Origin: Gracilibacillus kekensis
Lineage (GTDB): Bacteria; Bacillota; Bacilli; Bacillales; Amphibacillaceae
Assembly (NCBI RefSeq): GCF_900143085.1
Contig: NZ_FRCZ01000007.1
Coordinates: forward strand, 1 to 64,000
DNA length: 64,000 nucleotides
Direction of reading: 5' to 3'
Shown: in pieces, positions 42,762-51,496 of the stretch
Layout: each line of letters starts with the position of its first letter
Position numbering within the stretch: the stretch's first letter is position 1
The notes under the pieces: model-generated
The model's database searches: none
What the model was told of the DNA's origin: nothing
What the model saw: the letters and a program-made list of their open reading frames with translations, nothing else
Translations under genes and position numbers: made by a program

Positions 42762-43358
42762 TTAACTGATCCATGATACGAGATGTTTGAAGATCCATTC
42801 GAGACCAAAACTAAAAATAATGATTGGAAGTGGCTTGCCGATAAGAATAATTGTGATAAATTTTTGGTAGGTCATTTTTGTTGTTCCTGCTAGAAAACAT
42901 AAATAATCGTCAGGAGCAATTGGTGAAAATATCGCCAATGTGAAAAGAAAGTGAAATCTGTGATGGTTAACCCATAGCTGATATTTATCCCGAAGTTTTT
43001 TACTAACAAAAAATGAAATAAAAGAAGTCCCGTAATTCCTGGCAATCGCGAAGGTAGCGATAGAACCTAAACAAATACCTATATAGTTATAAATTAAACC
43101 CATGACTGGCCCAAATATTAATATCCCTCCCAGACAACCAATTCCACCAGGCACAATAGGCAGGATCACCTGCATAAATTGGAAAATAATAAATAGAATT
43201 GGTGCCCAAAATCCAAATTGGCCAAGAAAGTTGTCTAATGCCTGCTCGGAATAATAGAGATCATGCTCAAAGCCATATATGATAAAGCATATCGATGCGA
43301 CGAAAGTTAGAGCAGTTAAAAAGTGCCATCCAATCTTTAAAAGAGATCTTCTTTTCAT
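42762..43358 (-). CDS. TVP38/TMEM64 (DedA-like) membrane protein
   Basis: A 198-residue protein with about five hydrophobic segments. The SNARE-associated/VTT domain shows FGFWAPILFIIFQFMQVILP, VPGGIGCLGGILIFGPVMGL and FSPIAPDDYLCFLAGTTKMT. Proteins of this superfamily move lipids across membranes (DedA, TMEM41B/VMP1). It lies between two glycolipid-type glycosyltransferases, so flipping of a glycolipid is a reasonable inference. Its ATG directly follows the upstream gene's stop, so translation is probably coupled. Confidence 0.88.
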   Translation of the reverse strand: MKRRSLLKIGWHFLTALTFVASICFIIYGFEHDLYYSEQALDNFLGQFGFWAPILFIIFQFMQVILPIVPGGIGCLGGILIFGPVMGLIYNYIGICLGSIATFAIARNYGTSFISFFVSKKLRDKYQLWVNHHRFHFLFTLAIFSPIAPDDYLCFLAGTTKMTYQKFITIILIGKPLPIIIFSFGLEWIFKHLVSWIS

Positions 43359-44525
43359 TTAGTATATATATTCCATTTTAAAATAGTATGATGCAATCGT
43401 ATCGATATATATACCTTCCATTTTTTCAGCAAAAGACTTTGAAGAATAATTCTGAATGGCTCCTTGTCTTGCATTATTGGAAAATTGTTGATAAAGCATT
43501 GGATCTCCCAATAGTCGATCAACAGCATGTTTAAAATCACCAAAATCATCATATTGCCAACCGTTCACTCCATTTGTAATTACATTTTCTATGCAGGGGT
43601 CTTTTCGACATATAGCTGGAAGGCCACTAGCTAATGCTTCTATATAGGTCAGACCTTGTGTTTCACTGTTTGATGCACTTACAAATAAGTCAGCAGCTTG
43701 GTAATAAGAGGAGATATCGTTAGGTTCTATTAACCCTGTAAAAAATACTTGGTTTTCGATTGATAAGTTTTGGGCATATTGTTGTAAATAATCGCGATGT
43801 GGTCCATCTCCTACAATTAATAAGCTTAGCTTTGGTTGAGACAATTGGGCGAAGTAAGTTAATATCTCTTCTACATTTTTTTCTTTCGCGAGACGACCTA
43901 CAAATAAAAGTAATTGATGATCAGAAGGGATTTTATAAGTATCATAAATAAAATGTTTCTCTTTAGCATTTGAGAACTGCTGTAAATTAATGCCGGTAGG
44001 AACAATATGTATTGGTCGTTCTATTCCATAGCCATGTAAGAGGGTGTGAACTTTTTTAGTAGGTGCTATGATAGCTGCTGCATGTTTTAATATTTTTTTA
44101 CTAAATAGAGCTACCATCGCTTTGCCCCATTTATGATTGGGTGAGAAGTAGTGGGTATAATCTTCATAAACAGTGTGGTAGGTGTGTAGAATAGGAATGT
44201 TTAACATTTTAGAAATGTGTTTTGCAATACGAAAGGTACTAAATTCACATTGACTGTGAATAATGTCAGGCTTCCATTCTAAAATCTCTTCTAGAAATGA
44301 ATGATGGGTAGATAACGAAATTCTGGCACCAGGATATATTTTTCCAATACTTAACGAACTCATATAATAGATGCCATCTTGTTGAAAAGATTTATTCTTA
44401 GCAGACAGTGTCAGAATGCGTACATCATGATCCATCTTTTGTAATTCTTTTCGCAAATTAACGATGGATGTGACGACTCCATTAATAACAGGAAGATAAC
44501 ACTCGGTTGTGATTAAAATTTTCAT
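43359..44525 (-). CDS. GT4 glycosyltransferase, probable monoglucosyl-diacylglycerol synthase
   Basis: A 388-residue retaining glycosyltransferase. MKILITTECYLPVINGVVTS, HSQCEFSTFRIAKHISKMLN and IPILHTYHTVYEDYTHYFSP match the 1,2-diacylglycerol 3-alpha-glucosyltransferase group. Donor-site motifs are FVGRLAKEKNVEEILTYF and SNSETQGLTYIEALASGLPA (E-x7-E). ATG 44525 is six bases after GGGGGA; the longer upstream frame has no ribosome binding site. It is the first gene of the operon and probably forms the first glucose linkage of the membrane glycolipid or LTA anchor. Confidence 0.87.
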   Translation of the reverse strand: MKILITTECYLPVINGVVTSIVNLRKELQKMDHDVRILTLSAKNKSFQQDGIYYMSSLSIGKIYPGARISLSTHHSFLEEILEWKPDIIHSQCEFSTFRIAKHISKMLNIPILHTYHTVYEDYTHYFSPNHKWGKAMVALFSKKILKHAAAIIAPTKKVHTLLHGYGIERPIHIVPTGINLQQFSNAKEKHFIYDTYKIPSDHQLLLFVGRLAKEKNVEEILTYFAQLSQPKLSLLIVGDGPHRDYLQQYAQNLSIENQVFFTGLIEPNDISSYYQAADLFVSASNSETQGLTYIEALASGLPAICRKDPCIENVITNGVNGWQYDDFGDFKHAVDRLLGDPMLYQQFSNNARQGAIQNYSSKSFAEKMEGIYIDTIASYYFKMEYIY

Positions 44526-44718
44526 CCGTAATCCCCCAATGTTTGTATTCATGAAAACAATATGCATGCCTGTATCAAAATAGTATAAAGAAATTTTATT
44601 AAGAGAATATAAAGTTGTGTTAAACATTTGCTAAAGTTTTAGTTTTTGTTAAGAATTGTACTTTTTCTATCAGTTGAGAACAGGCTTCCGTATAATGGGA
44701 AGGAGAAGGTGGTCGATT

Positions 44719-45612
44719 ATGAAAAAAATTTCAAAGTGGATACTTTTGTTGTTGCTACTTTTTGTATTGGTTGGTTATATGACAGATTGGTCAAGCTCAA
44801 AAGAAATGCCAAGCGTGAAAGGATTTGAAAATGATCGCTCTCAATCTCTGTTATCTCCAGAGCGCATTGTAAATATCGCTCATCGTGGTGCTTCGGCTCA
44901 TGCGCCTGAACATACGTTAGTATCTTATGAATATGCCCAAAAAATGGGGGCGGATTATTTAGAAATAGATTTACATATGAGTGCCGATGGTGAGCTTGTT
45001 GCGATCCACGACCAAAGTCTTGAAAGAACAACAAATCATCAGCAGTTAGTCAGTGAAATGGAATTAAAGGAGATTAAAGAACTAGACGCTGGTTCATGGT
45101 TTAATCAGAAAAATCCCAGTATAGCGAAAGAAAGTTTTGATCATCTAGAAGTACCTACTCTAACCGAGGTTATTGAGCATTTTGGCAATGAAGCTAATTA
45201 TTATATAGAGATTAAAGCTCCAAAGCTTTATCCTGAGATGATTGATAAATTGCTTGAGGTTTTATCTGCTCATAATTTGCTTGGGAAAGATAGAAGAGAA
45301 GGTTCCATTATTATACAATCCTTTAGTGCCGAAGCTTTACAAAAGGTTCATAACCAAGATCCATCGATTCCTTTGATCCAGTTAATGAAACAACCACCGA
45401 AAGATCTAAACACGGTAAAACAATATGCAGTAGGGGTTGGGATTAATTATAAATCGTTAGATCTGAAAAGCATCACAGAATTAAGAGAGGCTGAGCTGTT
45501 GGTTCATGCTTATACCGTTAATCACCCCGAGAAAATGAGACAATTATTAGAATGGGGTGTGACAGGAATTTTTACGGATTATCCGGATGTATTAGCGGGG
45601 ATTTTAGAGTGA
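44719..45612 (+). CDS. Glycerophosphodiester phosphodiesterase, membrane-anchored
   Basis: A 297-residue enzyme with an N-terminal transmembrane helix (WILLLLLLFVLVGYM, about 7-22) and an outward GDPD domain. The metal and catalytic residues are in NIAHRGASAHAPEHTL and YLEIDLHMSADGELVAIHDQ (two catalytic His, Glu, Asp). C-terminal VTGIFTDYPDVL is the family end. It would release glycerol-3-phosphate from phospholipid head groups or teichoic acid. ATG 44719 after AAGGAGAAGG. It is divergent from the glycolipid operon. Confidence 0.92.
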   Translation: MKKISKWILLLLLLFVLVGYMTDWSSSKEMPSVKGFENDRSQSLLSPERIVNIAHRGASAHAPEHTLVSYEYAQKMGADYLEIDLHMSADGELVAIHDQSLERTTNHQQLVSEMELKEIKELDAGSWFNQKNPSIAKESFDHLEVPTLTEVIEHFGNEANYYIEIKAPKLYPEMIDKLLEVLSAHNLLGKDRREGSIIIQSFSAEALQKVHNQDPSIPLIQLMKQPPKDLNTVKQYAVGVGINYKSLDLKSITELREAELLVHAYTVNHPEKMRQLLEWGVTGIFTDYPDVLAGILE

Positions 45613-45726
45613 AAGCCAGGTAAAAAAAGGTGGGATTATTAGTCTTATTATTTTTAACTTTTATGGTTGGTATATCTCCAATAAAAACAAAAAACAAGGA
45701 CAAAATTGCCGGAAATATTTAAGAAG

Positions 45727-45822
45727 AGTTTATCAGGAAACGGCCGTAATGATCCGTGTATTTGTGGGGCAGCAAAAAGTATTGAGGGTTTCGTAAATAA
45801 GAGGTCTGTCTTTCTGATATAA
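45727..45822 (+). pseudogene. SEC-C-motif fragment
   Basis: A frame without start reads SLSGNGRNDPCICGAAKSIE and stops at 45820. GRNDPCICG is the SEC-C zinc motif seen at the ends of SecA and many small proteins. The second CxH/CC half is missing. It is a remnant, with no gene seen in 45613-45726. Confidence 0.55.
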
Positions 45823-45869
45823 CATAATTATGCTATAATTATGTAATGAAATGGAACGGAGGAGATTTT

Positions 45870-46136
45870 ATGCCGGAAATAAGACCGATTAAAGATTTGA
45901 GAAATACAACAGAAATTTCAGAATTATGCCATCAAAGTAAGGAACCAATATTTATTACAAAAAATGGGTATGGTGACATGGTACTAATGAGCATGGAGGT
46001 ATACGAAGAACAAACAGCAAGATTAGAACTGTATGAAAAGCTTGCCAAAGCTGAGGAACAATTAAAAACAACCGATTCATTATACGAAGCAGAAGCAGTT
46101 TTTGAAGAATTAAGGAATAAATATGGAAAAAGGTAG
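45870..46136 (+). CDS. Phd/YefM-family antitoxin
   Basis: An 88-residue antitoxin: MPEIRPIKDLRNTTEISELC, PIFITKNGYGDMVLMSMEVY are the Phd/YefM DNA-binding core and the helical C-terminus wraps the toxin. ATG 45870 is five bases after GGAGGA; the in-frame ATG 45846 precedes it. A direct AATTATG repeat (TAATTATGCTATAATTATG, 45826-45844) lies just upstream and includes TATAAT, so it may be both promoter and autorepression site. It overlaps the toxin gene by 14 bases. Confidence 0.9.
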   Translation: MPEIRPIKDLRNTTEISELCHQSKEPIFITKNGYGDMVLMSMEVYEEQTARLELYEKLAKAEEQLKTTDSLYEAEAVFEELRNKYGKR

Positions 46137-46506
46137 CTTTTCATTGAAAATCACTGCTGCAGCAAAGGAGGATATGGAGAGAATTTATCGTTATATTGTT
46201 GAAGAATTATACAATGAACAAGCCGCTGACGATTTAATGGAGACAATGGAAAATATTTTTTTGAAACTAGTACATTTCCCGTTTCATGGAAGTTATGTTA
46301 AAGATAAAACACTTTTGCAAAAAGGTTATCGAAAATTAATCATTCATCATTATATAGGTTTTTACTTAGTTAATGAAAGAAAACGAGAAGTGATTATATT
46401 GCGAGTACTTTATGGAAAAAGAGAATACCGGGAGTGTAATATTAACTGTGTAAGTAAGAAATGCGTACGGTTTCTTACTCACACAGTTTTTTATTTGTTA
46501 GAATAA
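46123..46506 (+). CDS. RelE/ParE-family toxin with altered C-terminus
   Basis: A 127-residue frame. The RelE/ParE core spans about 1-106 (LKITAAAKEDMERIYRYIVE, PFHGSYVKDKTLLQKGYRKL, IILRVLYGKREYRE). The last 21 residues (CNINCVSKKCVRFLTHTVFY and end) are encoded by the left end of the following IS256-family element, so the native stop has been lost by the insertion. The core is complete, so activity may persist. RelE-type enzymes cleave mRNA on ribosomes; ParE-type inhibit gyrase. Confidence 0.85.
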   Translation: MEKGSFSLKITAAAKEDMERIYRYIVEELYNEQAADDLMETMENIFLKLVHFPFHGSYVKDKTLLQKGYRKLIIHHYIGFYLVNERKREVIILRVLYGKREYRECNINCVSKKCVRFLTHTVFYLLE

Positions 46507-47796
46507 AAGTATAAAGCTAAAGGAGTGTTTGAAATGGGGAAACCAAAAAGAGATCCTAACTCCGTAGATTTAGCTAACAAGATTATCGAACAGTATCAAC
46601 CTGAGACTGTAGAAGATATGCAAAATGCATTAAAAGACATTTTTGGACCTATGTTTGAGACCATGTTAAAAGGCGAAATGGACCATCACTTAGGTTACTC
46701 CTCCAATGAAAAAGGCAATAAAAGGACCGAAAAAAGACGTAATGGATACGGAAAGAAAACCGTCAAAACATCAACTGGAGAAGTGGAACTAGAAGTACCA
46801 AGAGATCGAGACGGTTCATTCGAACCACATGTCATTCCCAAACGCCAGCGAGATGTGTCAGCTATTGAAAACAAAGTGATTGCCATGTACGCCCGTGGTA
46901 TGTCCCAGAGGGATATTTCCTCCACCATTGAAGATATTTACGGGTTTTCTGTGTCTCATGAAATGGTGTCTAACATGACCGATCATGTGTTGACAGAATT
47001 AGAAGAATGGCAAACAAGGCCTTTACAACCTTGTTATCCTTTTGTTTTTGTGGACTGCCTTTACGCTACCATTCGTAATGACTATGAAACGAAGAAATAT
47101 GCGGTTTATACGATGTTAGGCTACACCATGGAAGGCAAAAAGGAGATACTTGGCTTATGGCTTAATGAAACCGAAAGTAAGCATAAATGGATGCAAATCT
47201 TTGATGAGATTAAAACAAGAGGGGTAGAAGATATTTTCTTTCTATCTATCGATGGCGTCAGTGGTTTGGAAGAAGGTGCTCGTGCCATTTTTCCAGCGGT
47301 TACGGTACAACGATGCATTGTTCACCTTATTCGCAATTCGCTTAAATATGTACCAAGTAAAGACTACAAACCTTTTACAGCTGCTTTAAGAAAAGTATAT
47401 GGCGCCTCCAGTCTCAAAGCTTGTCGCAGTGCCTTTGAAACCTTCCAACAACAGTGGTCTTCTTATCCTGGAGCCATTGATGTGTGGAAACGTCATTTTT
47501 CTCATGTGGAACAGCTTTTTGATTGCGGTAGTGCCATTCGTAAAATCATGTATACAACAAATGCCGTAGAAAGTGTTCACTCCAGCTATCGTAAAGTTAC
47601 CCAAAAAGGAGCATTCCCAAACGAGAATGCCCTATTAAAAGTCTTATATTTACGAACGAAAGAACTAGAAGATAAATGGGAAGGTGGCCATATTCAACAA
47701 TGGGCCATGGTGATGAACCAGTTATTAATTCATGACCACCTCAAGGACCGTGTATTAAAGTATTTGGAATGACTTACACACTTTTCTTGACAAGCC
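46432..47796 (+). mobile_element. IS256-family insertion sequence
   Basis: An intact transposase gene is flanked by imperfect terminal inverted repeats of about 24 bases: 46432-46455 (ending in CTGTGTAAGT) and 47773-47796 (reverse complement ending in AGTGTGTAAGT), 16 of 24 identical. Ends are set to within a few bases. I find no clear 8-9 bp target duplication; deletion or old age may explain this. Confidence 0.75.
46534..47772 (+). CDS. IS256-family (mutator type) transposase
   Basis: A 412-residue transposase, full length for the family. N-terminal MLKGEMDHHLGYS, KRRNGYGKKTVKTSTGEVEL and PRDRDGSFEPHVIPKRQRDV are typical. The DDE core shows D in FVFVDCLYATIRND, D in FLSIDGVSGLEEGARAIFP with VQRCIVHLIRN, and E in TTNAVESVHSSYR. 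ATG 46534 lies nine bases after AAGGAG. No stops or shifts are present, so it is probably functional. Confidence 0.95.
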   Translation: MGKPKRDPNSVDLANKIIEQYQPETVEDMQNALKDIFGPMFETMLKGEMDHHLGYSSNEKGNKRTEKRRNGYGKKTVKTSTGEVELEVPRDRDGSFEPHVIPKRQRDVSAIENKVIAMYARGMSQRDISSTIEDIYGFSVSHEMVSNMTDHVLTELEEWQTRPLQPCYPFVFVDCLYATIRNDYETKKYAVYTMLGYTMEGKKEILGLWLNETESKHKWMQIFDEIKTRGVEDIFFLSIDGVSGLEEGARAIFPAVTVQRCIVHLIRNSLKYVPSKDYKPFTAALRKVYGASSLKACRSAFETFQQQWSSYPGAIDVWKRHFSHVEQLFDCGSAIRKIMYTTNAVESVHSSYRKVTQKGAFPNENALLKVLYLRTKELEDKWEGGHIQQWAMVMNQLLIHDHLKDRVLKYLE

Positions 47797-47882
47797 CCAT
47801 AAAACAAGACGATCATCCATTGACCGACTTGTTCTATTTTCTTAATCTTCTAGTGTCCTATAGTAAAATACCAATCTCGCCT

Positions 47883-48314
47883 CTATCCATGTAATTCCGA
47901 ATTTTCTAAGTAGTCACAATACTCAATAATCGTTCCTTCTGTATCGGCAGGGTTCAAATAAATAAGACGCCTGCCATGTTTATTCACACGTCTAGTATCT
48001 TCCATCACACGTATACCATTTTCTTTTAATTCAGCTATTGCCTTATCTAAGTTTGCGACCTGATATGCAATGTGGTGGACGCCCTTGCCCTTTTGTTTAA
48101 TAAAACGAGCAATCGGGGAAGTAGTATTATTCGTAGGCATTAATAACTCAGTGCGTGTCCCCTTTACGTCAATTATTGCAATTTCACTTTCGACACCAAT
48201 TGCCTCACTACGATAACGATCAATTAAGTCTCCGCCCAATATATTTATATAAAAATCGATACTTGAATCTAAATCACGAACAGCAACACCGATATGATCA
48301 AATACTTTTTTCAT
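47883..48314 (-). CDS. VOC-superfamily protein, methylmalonyl-CoA-epimerase-like
   Basis: A 143-residue vicinal-oxygen-chelate protein: FDHIGVAVRDLDSSIDFYIN, SPIARFIKQKGKGVHHIAYQ and NPADTEGTIIEYCDY. Metal ligands H (DHIG), H (HHIA) and E (TIIEY) are in place. The length and motifs match methylmalonyl-CoA epimerases, but no mutase or carboxylase neighbours support that role. ATG 48314 follows GGGAAGG. Confidence 0.82.
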   Translation of the reverse strand: MKKVFDHIGVAVRDLDSSIDFYINILGGDLIDRYRSEAIGVESEIAIIDVKGTRTELLMPTNNTTSPIARFIKQKGKGVHHIAYQVANLDKAIAELKENGIRVMEDTRRVNKHGRRLIYLNPADTEGTIIEYCDYLENSELHG

Positions 48315-48346
48315 ATATATCACCTTCCCTATTCATTGTAACATGC

Positions 48347-48377
48347 AAAAAGAGAAGACTGATATGAATCAGTCCTC
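48347..48377 (-). terminator. Terminator of the OpuF/EgtU-type operon
   Basis: On the minus strand GAGGACTGAT-TCAT-ATCAGTCTTC is followed by TCTTTTTG. It overlaps the stop region of the gene at 48369. Confidence 0.8.
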
Positions 48378-49889
48378 TAGTAAGCCTTCTTCTTGTAAGT
48401 AGCTATTTGCCACTTCTTCAGCACTTACACCCTCAACTGCTACATGATAATTCATTTCTCTCATTTGATCATCACTAATTTTGCCAGCTAATTGGTTTAG
48501 TACCTCCTCCAACTCTGGATAACGCTCAATCGTTTCTTGTCGTAGTAGTGGTGCACCCTGATATGGAGGAAAAAGGTTTTGGTCATCTTCCAGTACTTTT
48601 AAATTGTATCTTCTTAATTCACTGTCTGTTGAGTAAGCATCAATTAAATTAATATCCTCTTCCTCGATGGCAGAATATCGTAACTGCGGCTCCATTGTTG
48701 TAAGGTTTGGAAACTCTAAACCATATAAGTCTTGAATACCTAAATAACCATCCTCTCGATCAGAGAATTCTAAGGTGAAGCCAGCTTGCACTTCATTTTG
48801 CACAGCTTTTAAATCTGAGATGGTTTCCAGGTCGTATTGTTCAGCGAATTCTTGTGTTACAGCTAATGTATAGGTGTTGTTGAATTCCATCGGTTGTAAG
48901 AAGGCCAGATCAAATTCTTCTAATAAACCAGCCTGTGCTTGTTTGTAAACCTCTTCTTCATCATTACTTGTCGCAGTTTCATTTAAGAACTGTGATAATG
49001 CAGTACCGGTAAATTCCGGGTATAGATCAATGCTACCTGATTCTAATGCATTAAATAAAAAGGAAGTTTTACCGAGACTGGGTTCCAATTCTACGTTTAG
49101 ATCTGTTTCATCTTCAATTAGTAGTTTGTACATATTAATTAAAATTTCTGGTTCTGTCCCCAACTTTCCCCCGATAACTAGCGTATCCTTTTCGTTATTT
49201 AGCATGTTAGGTAAAACAAGAAACAGGAGGGAAAGACTAGTGATAATGACCAATGTAATAATCGATTTTTTGAAAGAAGATGTCTCCATTTTTCGTAAGA
49301 GTAAGTCAAAGAATATGGCTAACAATGCTGCTGGAATCGCACCTAAAATAATCAGAGAAGTATTATTGCGATCGATCCCTAATAAAATGATATCCCCTAA
49401 ACCACCTGCTCCAATCAGTGCAGCAAGAGTGGCAGTTCCAACAATTAATACCATCGACGTTCGAATACCCGCCATAATGACAGGCATGGCAAGTGGTAGT
49501 TCTACTCTCATTAATCTTTTTGAGGTATTCATACCCATCGCCGTAGCAGCTTCTATTAATGAAGGGTCGACCTCTTTAATCCCTGTATAGGTATTGCGCA
49601 AAACAGGTAATAATGCGTAAAGGATCAATGCGATAATGGCAGGAACTTTACCGATTCCAAATAAGGGAATGAAAAGACCGAGTAATGCTAGAGAAGGAAT
49701 CGTTTGCAGCACGGCTGCTACACCAATGATCGGTTCCGCAATTTTTTCTTGTTTCGTTAAATAAATCCCTAATGGAATCGATATAAGTACAGCAAATAAT
49801 AGTGCGATAAAAGAAATTTGAATATGTTCTAATAAGGCTTGCCATAACTGATCTTGTCTTGTTTGAAAAACGTCCACAAAATTAGACAT
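48369..49889 (-). CDS. ABC permease fused to substrate-binding domain (OpuF/EgtU-like)
   Basis: A 506-residue fusion. The N-terminal permease (about 1-210) has six helices and the EAA loop EAATAMGMNTSKRLMRVELP. After another helix (about 215-232) comes an external type-II binding domain (about 240-500): GGKLGTEPEILINMYKLLIE, GKTSFLFNALESGSIDLYPE, FTGTALSQFL. Relatives import glycine betaine/choline (OpuF, BilE) or ergothioneine (EgtU). The GKLGTEPEILINMYK segment reminds me most of EgtU, but the ligand cannot be fixed by eye. It overlaps the ATPase gene by eight bases. Confidence 0.88.
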   Translation of the reverse strand: MSNFVDVFQTRQDQLWQALLEHIQISFIALLFAVLISIPLGIYLTKQEKIAEPIIGVAAVLQTIPSLALLGLFIPLFGIGKVPAIIALILYALLPVLRNTYTGIKEVDPSLIEAATAMGMNTSKRLMRVELPLAMPVIMAGIRTSMVLIVGTATLAALIGAGGLGDIILLGIDRNNTSLIILGAIPAALLAIFFDLLLRKMETSSFKKSIITLVIITSLSLLFLVLPNMLNNEKDTLVIGGKLGTEPEILINMYKLLIEDETDLNVELEPSLGKTSFLFNALESGSIDLYPEFTGTALSQFLNETATSNDEEEVYKQAQAGLLEEFDLAFLQPMEFNNTYTLAVTQEFAEQYDLETISDLKAVQNEVQAGFTLEFSDREDGYLGIQDLYGLEFPNLTTMEPQLRYSAIEEEDINLIDAYSTDSELRRYNLKVLEDDQNLFPPYQGAPLLRQETIERYPELEEVLNQLAGKISDDQMREMNYHVAVEGVSAEEVANSYLQEEGLLED

Positions 49890-50841
49890 GTGTTTCCCTA
49901 CCTTCGTTGAAAGACGTAGCTAAATAATGCATCAACATTTGACGATTGAATTTACCGATAATCTCATTATTTGAGGTTACATATACTTCTTCTTGTTCTG
50001 ATAAAATAGCTAACACTTTTTCTAAGGATGTTGCAGCATCGATTCTGAGGTTATTAGGTGCTGGTTGATCAGCTAAAGGTTGTAGTACATTTTCTAAACG
50101 GAAATCATCGCCAATGTTTTTCGAAGAACCAACAAAATCACGAACAAAATCATTGGCGGGATCTGTAAGAAAGTCATGTGGGGTTCCTAATTGCACGATT
50201 TCCCCTTCTTTCATTAAACAAATTCGATCAGCAAGTTTTAAAGCTTCTTGGATATCATGTGTGACAAATACAATTGTTTTATTGATTTTTTTCTGTAAAT
50301 CGATGATATCATCTTGAAGCTTCTCTCGACTTATCGGATCTAATGCACTGAATGGTTCATCCATTAGAATAATGTCAGGATCTGCTGCAAGTGCACGGAT
50401 GACACCGATTCGTTGTTGCTGGCCACTAGATAATTCACTAGGTTTGCGTTTCCGGTAAGTGTCAGGATCAAGGCCGACCATTTCCAATAGTTCGGAGACC
50501 CGTTTTGTGATTTTATCCTGATTCCATTTTTTTAGTTCAGGAACGATCGCGATATTCTCTTCAATCGTTAAGTGTGGAAAGAGTGCTATTTGCTGTAATA
50601 CATAACCGATATTCCATCTTAATTCATTAATGTCGTAATCACTTATTCGTTTATTATCTACATAAATGGTACCTTTTGTTAAAGGAATGAGTCGGTTCAT
50701 CATTTTAAGGCTTGTTGTTTTACCACAACCACTAGGACCAATTAAGACGAAGAATTCTCCTTTTTTGATGGCAAAATTCACATCATTCACGGCAGTGGTA
50801 CCATCAGGAAATTGTTTGGTTACATTTTCAAAAGTAATCAT
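49882..50841 (-). CDS. ABC ATPase of the OpuF/EgtU-like importer
   Basis: A 319-residue ATPase with Walker A GPSGCGKTT (about 35-43), signature LSSGQQQRIGVIRALA (about 132), Walker B ILMDEPFSALDP and H-loop VTHDIQEAL. A C-terminal CBS-like segment (about 255-310, IDAATSLEKVLAILSEQEEV) is typical of quaternary-amine transporters, where paired CBS domains sense ionic strength or c-di-AMP. Here only one CBS-like repeat is evident. ATG 50841 follows AAGGAGAT; the upstream in-frame ATG at 50865 overlaps that site. Confidence 0.92.
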   Translation of the reverse strand: MITFENVTKQFPDGTTAVNDVNFAIKKGEFFVLIGPSGCGKTTSLKMMNRLIPLTKGTIYVDNKRISDYDINELRWNIGYVLQQIALFPHLTIEENIAIVPELKKWNQDKITKRVSELLEMVGLDPDTYRKRKPSELSSGQQQRIGVIRALAADPDIILMDEPFSALDPISREKLQDDIIDLQKKINKTIVFVTHDIQEALKLADRICLMKEGEIVQLGTPHDFLTDPANDFVRDFVGSSKNIGDDFRLENVLQPLADQPAPNNLRIDAATSLEKVLAILSEQEEVYVTSNNEIIGKFNRQMLMHYLATSFNEGRETHV

Positions 50842-50970
50842 TTTTTTATATCTCCTTTTCAACATATCTATCTATATACTATTACCCAAATAGGGAAGGA
50901 AAAACTCCTTTTTAGTTATATATGTATGATATAGTAAAATTAACAAAATTTTATGCAAGGAGGAATGTTG

Positions 50971-51411
50971 ATGGAAGCAGCTAGTATCAATCAATATTTA
51001 GAAGATAAAGATGAAAAGTGGCATGATGCCTTTACAAAATTGTATCAAACAATTAATGAACATATTCCAGATGGGTTTGAGAACACCATACAATATGGGA
51101 TGCCTTCTTTTGTTGTTCCTTTATCAACTTTTCCTGAAGGGTATCATTGTGAAGAGAATACCCCTTTACCTTTTCTTAGTATAGCTGCACAGAAAAATCA
51201 CATCGCTGTATATCATATGGGGATCTATGCGGATCAACAATTATTGAAATGGTTCGAACAGGAATATCCGAAACATATGACAACAAAGCTGAACATGGGA
51301 AAAAGCTGCATTCGTTTTACCAATCCTAACAAGATTCCCTATGAATTATTAGGAGAATTGGCATCGAAGGTAAGTGTGGATGAATGGATAGCTACTTATA
51401 AAGGCAGTTAA
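50971..51411 (+). CDS. DUF1801 family protein
   Basis: A 146-residue protein with DUF1801 features (FENTIQYGMPSFVVPLSTFP, HIAVYHMGIYADQQLLKWFE, KLNMGKSCIRFTNPNKIPYE). ATG 50971 is seven bases after AAGGAGG, which decides against ATG 50953 and 50965. A second, longer type of DUF1801 relative compared with 32321 and 55711. The function is unknown. Confidence 0.82.
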   Translation: MEAASINQYLEDKDEKWHDAFTKLYQTINEHIPDGFENTIQYGMPSFVVPLSTFPEGYHCEENTPLPFLSIAAQKNHIAVYHMGIYADQQLLKWFEQEYPKHMTTKLNMGKSCIRFTNPNKIPYELLGELASKVSVDEWIATYKGS

Positions 51412-51496
51412 ACAAAAATAATATAGTGAAGAGAGGTGGCTTGATGCCTGGTTGAGTCTAAATATCTCACAGTATAAATTGGAAAGGATATTTAGC

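Noticed and set aside
46432-47796. Target-site duplication of the IS256-family element
   Set aside because: The flanks (AATACCGG and CCATAAAA regions) do not match over 8-9 bases, so none is claimed.
49030-49590. 186-codon plus-strand frame
   Set aside because: It is the antisense shadow of the OpuF/EgtU-like gene, serine/isoleucine-rich, without ribosome binding site.
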